A DNA stretch of 26,296 nucleotides. It comes from Punctularia strigosozonata HHB-11173 SS5 (taxonomy: Eukaryota; Basidiomycota; Agaricomycetes; Corticiales; Punctulariaceae). The stretch is from NCBI RefSeq assembly GCF_000264995.1, contig NW_006767443.1, forward strand, positions 553,565-579,860, given 5' to 3'. The first letter of the stretch is position 1, and each line of letters starts with the position of its first letter. Of this stretch, positions 21,490-26,296 are shown piece after piece. The notes beneath the pieces were generated by a model. That model saw only the letters and a program-made list of their open reading frames with translations. It was not told where the DNA came from and did no database searches. Made by a program: the position numbers and the translations under genes.

Positions 21490-23020
21490 ATGCATCACCT
21501 ACGAATGTCCAAATCGAAGCGGAAATGCTCTCAGCCTCCATATGCACAACCGTTTCTAGAAGGCACGCCTACATCTCCAGCCTCATCGCCCCGGTCGTCC
21601 CAGGATAAGCCTCTGCCCGAGGCGCCGGACGAGCAGCGTAAAAGCCACTCTGCAAACCTCGCGCACAAACTGGACGACCTCATTCATCATCATCAGCATC
21701 CTCGGACCAGCTGGAAGACTCGCAAGAGATTCGGCAACAGCTTCATGATGAGACGCTCTACCAATCCGGAGGGACCCTACGATACCCAACGAGGAAGTCC
21801 ATCTCGCCCCGCGCCGATCTACAATGGTCCCGACGGCAGGTATCCTCAAGCTGGTACTGGGGCTTCACGTTTCATACCTTCTGACCCATTCTCTGCTGCG
21901 ATGGACTCTGGCTCACCTCCACATGCTGCTCCAACAATGTCATCGAGAAGTGGCTCGCGTTCTTGCTCTGCTCCCTCTCCGTACTCCGGTCCGGGCTCTG
22001 TAGCCGTTCTTGCATCGTCGACTCGCCTAGCGGAACCGTCTCGGTCATCATCTGACGATACCAGCAAACCGGGTATTGGCAACCGCAACCCCGCAAAGAG
22101 GCTATCCCGACTCAGCATGGTGGAATCAAGCATGTCCCTCTCTGGTATTCTCCAAGCCCTAGGGCCCAGAATTAGATACAGCCCTGCGTTTAGTGCCTCT
22201 CGTGCAATAAGCTCCTACCGGTCGACGGGTGACTCGAATCCGCCTATGTCTCCTTGTCTGAGCACCAACGAGCTACGCTTCCTTGAGTCTCTGCAGCCCA
22301 GACCGGGGACCCCTGGACGCCGCCCCGCAGGTTCTGTCGACCCCTTCTCTTCATTCTTCGAGTCTTCGTCAACAGTTTCGACTCTGGACGGTCTGCGGGA
22401 TTGGATGACTATCTCGCCTAGCCCCTCTGCGAAGACGTTGATTATATCTGCGGCAAGCTCCACTGCTCTTGGGCTGCCCAGAGACGCTAGAGGAGAGCGG
22501 GCAATGCCTCTGAATGCGACTGCAACAGCGACTTCTGCCAGCCCCGCCTCGGAAGTGTGTGGAAGTCCGAAATCGCTCTATGCTGGCTGCCTCCTTATGG
22601 ACGCTTCCGCGACGTCATGTGGCACCACGGGACTCGGCATTTCAACGTTGCTGCAGGCAAGCCCGCGCCTGCCCTATTTGGCGACCGTCGCGTCCTTTGG
22701 CGTCGCCAAGGAGCTTTTCGACGTCATATATGTCCCGCAGTCCTCTGCACCTTCCACGCCTCCGCGGGACTCCCTAAACAGCGGTGTTCCGGCGCTCGCA
22801 GACGTCGCCTCTGACACGGACGATGATGAGGGAGATGAACCTCTGGATCTTGGTAGGATTTTGGACCTCTTCCCGCTGCCTCCCCGCCATCAAAGCTGGG
22901 GCGATCGCAAAGCGTCTACGACGGCGGATTCCTTGAGTAAGTACTTGATCTCCTTTTCGATCATTACTTTGCTGAGTGCCCGCGTTAGTTTTGCCTTTTG
23001 GAGTGCCAATGAACTCGTGA
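21490..23020 (+). CDS. Ser/Pro-rich hypothetical protein, unknown function
   Basis: A long open frame from ATG 21490 (second Met at 21505) runs uninterrupted for about 480 codons. A GTAAGT donor at 22937 and an acceptor ending at 22988 define a 52-nt intron. Splicing gives 492 aa ending SLILPFGVPMNS at TGA 23018-23020; without splicing the frame would run to 23052. The protein is rich in Ser, Pro and Thr. It has a His-rich tract (DDLIHHHQHP), a basic segment (SWKTRKRFGNSFMMRRS) and a C-terminal acidic stretch (SDTDDDEGDEPLDLGRILDLFPLPPRHQSW) that looks like the most conserved part. No enzymatic domain or membrane segment is apparent. Such composition suggests an intrinsically disordered regulatory or signalling protein. 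It lies tail-to-tail with the NRPS-type fragment. Confidence 0.68.
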
Positions 23021-23215
23021 GAAAGATATGGAGGCAACGACAGCAAACCTAGACGTCTCCGTGCATGTTATCAACTACCAGCCGGCTTTCTGCGCCCGAG
23101 GACGTATCCATGCAATGTCCAGCGCGCACTCCGACGCCGGTCGTGAGCGGGAATAATGTTTATTTCCGTGATGATTACAATAATGTCCACATGATTATAT
23201 GTCTGCATATATTAA
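23021..23215. other. Convergent intergenic spacer
   Basis: A 195-bp AT-rich gap (GATGATTACAATAATG, CATATATTAATCACA) between two convergent gene ends, presumably carrying both polyadenylation regions. Confidence 0.4.
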
Positions 23216-24541
23216 TCACAATTTGACCAGCTCTGCCTGACGTCGCACTGAATCTGCCGCTATGAGTGAAGTCAACGCCACCTTCTGCTTCGATCGCAAG
23301 AATAGGCGGGATAACTGCATCCATTTCAACGAGTCACCTGAAAAAACATCGCGTCAGCGAACGCGAGACCTTCGAAGGTATCCTGTTTACCTCCAAGATC
23401 GGCGAACGGTGTATCCAGCCCAATCTGGGTGGCTTTCAGCCCCAGCACAGTCGCCCAAAGCCCGCGGACGAGATCTACCCTCGGGTCATGGGCTTCAGCC
23501 ACACTACTGTCGGCGCCTCCATTGGGCTGACCATTCAGATGCCCGTTCGCATGCCCATTATCGTGACCATTTGACTGCTTTTTCGGTGTTTTCAGGCGAG
23601 TATTCATATGCGTTTCGTAAGCTGCCTGCAGTTCGACCACGTCTAACTTGCCGGAGAGGTTGACTGGAAGACGGGGAAGCACGACGAACGTCGATGGCGC
23701 AACCAAAAGCTTCTTGGTGACTGGCGCCCATTTCACTGTAAGATCTACCGAGACGTCGCGCCGAACTACGACAAAAGCAACGAGAGTTTTCGCCCCCGCG
23801 GCGTCGCTCATAGGCACGACTGCCACCTGGTCCAGCTCCGGTATCTCCTTGCGAAGCGCTTCCTCGATCTCTTCTGGATCAACGCGCTGACCTCTGATCT
23901 TCTGCTGGCGGTCCTTGCGGGACACGAAGTCAAGAGTTCCGTCGGGAACGAGGCGCACGATGTCTCCGGTCCTGTACCCACGTTCGCGATGACCGGGTGT
24001 GGTCTCGACAAGCGCAAAGGCTTTGGCGTTCAGGTCACCGCGGCTAAGGTAACCCGGAGAGACTTGCGGTCCGCCAATGCAAAGCTCGCCGGTAGCGCCG
24101 TAGGGCAATGGTCTCAGATGTTCGTCAACGACAACCGCGATGTTGTCGCCGAAAACCTTGCCCAATGGGATCCTGCCGATGCCGACTGAACGGGCGTCCA
24201 TGACGTTCCGTGTAACCTCGACAGTGCACTCCGCAGGTCCGTAATGGTTGGAGACTCGTCGTATGCCGTTGCGAAGCAGACGATCGCGCAAATCGGGCCC
24301 GAACGACTCTCCACCCAGTATGACATCCGTCAGACTCTCCAGCTTCTCGTCCACCAGTAGCCTTGCGACGGTGGGCGTGACATTCACAATTTCAACCTGC
24401 ATGCTACGCACGAGCCCTGGTAAATCTTCTTTCAAGGCTGTGTCGGGAGCGATGCATAGGCAACCACCCGCCGACAACGTCCCGAAGACTTGCACGATAG
24501 AGGCATCGAAATTCAGGGAGGCACCCCAGAGCAGGCGCCCT
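23216..24541 (-). pseudogene. 5'-truncated NRPS-type adenylation and thiolation domains
   Basis: The exons (minus strand) are 24541-23391 and 23337-23216. The 53-nt intron (GTAAAC..CAG) splits the codon after LG and restores the carrier motif LGGDSLKWMQ, whose Ser is the phosphopantetheine site. The adenylation domain starts abruptly at LLWGASLNFDAS (core A4). It continues with NHYGPAE (A5), GELCIGGPQVSPGYL (A6), YRTGDIVRL (A7), DRQQKIRGQRVDPEEIEE (A8) and NLSGKLD (A10, with the catalytic Lys). An Asn-Gly-His-rich linker (NGHDNGHANGHLNGQPNG) joins it to a complete thiolation domain, then a stop at 23216-23218. Motifs A1-A3, including the ATP-binding loop, are missing because at 24541 the sequence changes into an antisense PAL fragment. 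The remaining part has no internal stop or frameshift, so the break is recent or an assembly join. The product and amino-acid specificity are unknown. Confidence 0.85.
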
Positions 24542-24552
24542 TTATACGGACG

Positions 24553-25360
24553 CGAGGGTACACGCACGAGACTATCAAGCTCGTCCGGATGCTCATGGCG
24601 ACGCATATCTACGCCCTATGCCAGGCCGCGGACTTGCGCGCGATGCAGGTCGAGTTCCGCAAAGAGCTCTTCGAGCTGATTCGCGCAGAGACTGTCGCGC
24701 GCTTCGCCTTCGTCGCCGACTCGCCCGAATTCGAGGCAGGTCTGCTGCTCGCGCTGCGGAACAGGGTGGTAGTGCTGTTGAACGAGACCGTCGACCAGGA
24801 CGCACGCCCGCGCTTCCACAAGGTATTCACCGGGCTCACTGCGACGCTCTCGAGCAAGCTGGTCGAGGTCGACGCGGGCGTGAAGCTCGGCGACGTCGAC
24901 GCGTGGAGGGCGGCCCTCGTCGAAAAGGCGACGGAGACATTCGTGCGCTTGCGCGAGGCATACCAGCCAGGGCCGGAGTCGCTTGCGAGCCAGATCTTGG
25001 GCAAGACGAGGACACTGAACGCATTTGTGCGCGGGGAGCTCGGCGTGAAGATGCACTGCGGTGACCCTGTCAAGGACGCGACGAAGATCGGTACGGAGAT
25101 CAGCAAGGTACGCATGAGCTTGGTGTGATATCGAGAATGGGAGCTGATGGGCTTGTCGCTGACAGATTTTCCGCGCGTTCGAGACGCCGAGAATGGGCGA
25201 GGTGCTGCTGGAGATTATGCAGGGCCGGATCTCTGGATCCGCTACCAATGGGCATGCGAACGGTCATGCCGATGGACATGCGAATGGACATGCGAACGGC
25301 CACGCCAACGGGGCGAACGGCGCGAAGCTGAATGGAAATCACAACGGTTACATACACTAA
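24553..25360 (+). pseudogene. 5'-truncated phenylalanine ammonia-lyase, C-terminal third
   Basis: PAL removes ammonia from phenylalanine to give trans-cinnamate. The exons are 24553-25107 and 25166-25360, with a 58-nt GT-AG intron. About 249 residues remain of an expected 700 or so. Recognisable parts are ATHIYALCQAADLRAMQVEF, LVEKATETFVRLREAY, TRTLNAFVRGELGVKM and ISKIFRAFETPRMGEVL. A tail rich in NGHANGHADGHANG repeats ends at TAA 25358-25360. The MIO-forming Ala-Ser-Gly and the whole catalytic half are missing: the reading frame runs left into antisense NRPS sequence near 24541-24555. The rest has no lesion. Histidine ammonia-lyase is less likely given the fungal PAL-like C-terminus. Confidence 0.82.
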
Positions 25361-25443
25361 AGGACGTATTGCTGGTAGAAAACATGGGTTATAATGAAGG
25401 TGTACGAGGGACGGGACGGAGTGCGAATGGAACGAGCGGCTAG

Positions 25444-25746
25444 TGTAGATATAAGTCTCACTGCTCGGGTAAGGGAGCAAGTCGTATTCATGTACCTAGT
25501 GTAGATATAACTACGGTACATTAGCTTTCGGTACAGGGTATATAGACAAAAGAGGGACTCACGTCTCACTGCTCGGGTAAGGGAGCAAGTGAGACGTGCG
25601 CTCGCGAAAATGAGACGATTATCTGAAGACGGAAGTATAAGTTTTCGTGTCCGCATATGTCCATACCACGCGAAGGCGCGCGCGCCGCGCGCGCAACGGC
25701 CGACACGGCGTCCGCTTGCATGCTCATCAACCATCTATCTCCAACA
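25444..25746 (-). mobile_element. Probable LTR of a retroelement (Ty1/Copia-like), minus orientation
   Basis: On the minus strand the segment begins TGTTGGAGATAG and ends CTTATATCTACA, giving TG..CA ends over 303 nt. Immediately upstream on that strand is a purine-rich tract (TTGAGGGGGAG) like a polypurine tract, so this would be the 3' LTR. A TATA-like CTATATACCC lies inside at about 25537-25546. Two identical 28-nt repeats (25455-25482 and 25563-25590) are contained in it. No matching LTR or reverse transcriptase is present in the window, and no target duplication can be tested, so the call depends on the terminal structure only. Confidence 0.5.
25560..25598. repeat. Strong hairpin inside the LTR-like segment
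   Basis: The arms CACGTCTCACTGCTC and GAGCAAGTGAGACGTG pair with a single bulged base around an 8-nt loop. The left arm and loop are copied at 25455-25482, but there the far end of the stem is lost. Confidence 0.65.
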
Positions 25747-25756
25747 CTCCCCCTCA
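25747..25756 (-). promoter_or_regulatory. Polypurine tract of the LTR element
   Basis: Read on the minus strand this is TGAGGGGGAG, directly abutting the TGTTGGAG start of the LTR-like segment, the position where plus-strand DNA synthesis is primed in retroelements. Confidence 0.45.
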
Positions 25757-26296
25757 AGCATCAGGAAAAACCCCATCTGGCAATTTTCTACATATATACA
25801 TACATGGTTCATAATATGATCATATTCTGTCCAAATTGTCACAAAAAAGCCAAAAAATCCCATAAAACTGTCAAATCATGACAGATGACAGACTAATCAG
25901 AGGACTTCCTTATAGGTACAAGGGGACTTAGAACTAATAACATAGGAAATGTGGTTGCAGTGTCAATAACATTAGCACTGGTCCTGTCCAAGGGGCTTAG
26001 AGAACAAATGTAGATATAAGTGTTGGAGTTGGGGATTGATACTTGACTGTTGACACCTCACCCTGGCCTGGCCCCATCTGTAACATCATATCATCCCATA
26101 TAGTAACAGCTTATATACTACATGTACATCTGAAAGACAGAGATTTCCATAGCTAACACATCATGGTTATGAACCCTCCAGATTACTGATGGCCAGGAGA
26201 CACTGTTGTGGTGCTTTTATCTCAGGTATAGTTAACTTGTCTCATGTCCCATTCAGCTATCACTAACAACTCGATGAGCTCAAAATATCTGTATGT
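25757..26296. mobile_element. Non-coding, probable internal or nested retroelement sequence
   Basis: AT-rich relative to the rest of the window, with no open reading frame of note. TGTAGATATAAG, the outer end of the LTR-like segment, recurs at 26009-26020. It is followed at once by TGTTGGAGTTGGGG (26021), which resembles the start of another LTR. Imperfect repeats AAGGGGACTTAGAACTAAT (about 25919) and AAGGGGCTTAGAGAACAAAT (about 25990) are also present. No reverse transcriptase or RNase H motif was seen. Confidence 0.35.

Noticed and set aside
23338-23390. Apparent loss of the carrier-protein serine (frame reading GGKQDTFEG)
   Set aside because: This is intron read-through; splicing gives GGDSL.
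25200-25330. Regular GGACATGCGAACGG-type repeats considered as a CRISPR-like or regulatory array
   Set aside because: They are in-frame codons for the NGHANGH tail of the PAL fragment and have no spacers.

Overview
The window is a piece of a fungal nuclear genome, most likely from an agaricomycete basidiomycete. The evidence is short GT-AG introns (mostly 50-65 nt) breaking every large gene, GC-rich third positions in the coding exons, a KDZ-type transposase relic, a fungal PDR-type ABC transporter, a fungal sedolisin and a Leo1 subunit. The exact genus cannot be read from the sequence.

Layout. Positions 1-6250 are repeat-rich and decayed: TCGGAG-rich sequence with a 30-nt direct duplication; a broken KDZ transposase-like gene (640-2144); a small multi-exon gene of unknown function (2266-3076); a diverged tandem duplication of about 270 bp (3381-4025); and a decayed minisatellite (about 5500-6110) containing two identical 112-nt copies. 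The middle holds two intact genes on the plus strand: a secreted sedolisin-type peptidase (7 exons, 562 aa) and a full-size PDR/ABCG transporter (15 exons, 1541 aa). A 2.6-kb intergenic stretch without recognisable genes lies between them. After the transporter, on the minus strand, is a shredded cytochrome P450. Leo1 of the Paf1 complex follows (minus strand, 4 exons, 538 aa), sharing a 329-bp divergent promoter with a serine-rich protein of unknown function (plus strand).

The right end is the most unusual part. The 3' portion of a nonribosomal-peptide-synthetase-type gene (half an adenylation domain plus a complete thiolation domain, minus strand) is fused to the 3' third of a phenylalanine ammonia-lyase gene (plus strand). 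The two fragments meet within about 15 bp near 24541-24555, and both lack their 5' halves. Both carry Asn-Gly-His-rich linkers, so a 17-nt inverted repeat flanks the breakpoint. The last kilobase looks like the end of an LTR retroelement (TG..CA ends, adjacent polypurine tract on the minus strand).

How the genes relate: the sedolisin (extracellular protein digestion) and the PDR pump (efflux of toxic compounds) fit a saprotrophic or wood-decay lifestyle. Leo1 is a housekeeping transcription factor. PAL, the NRPS fragment and the P450 relic could be remains of a phenylalanine-linked secondary-metabolism locus, but every enzyme of that set seen here is broken. All identifications come from reading translations by eye; no database search was run.
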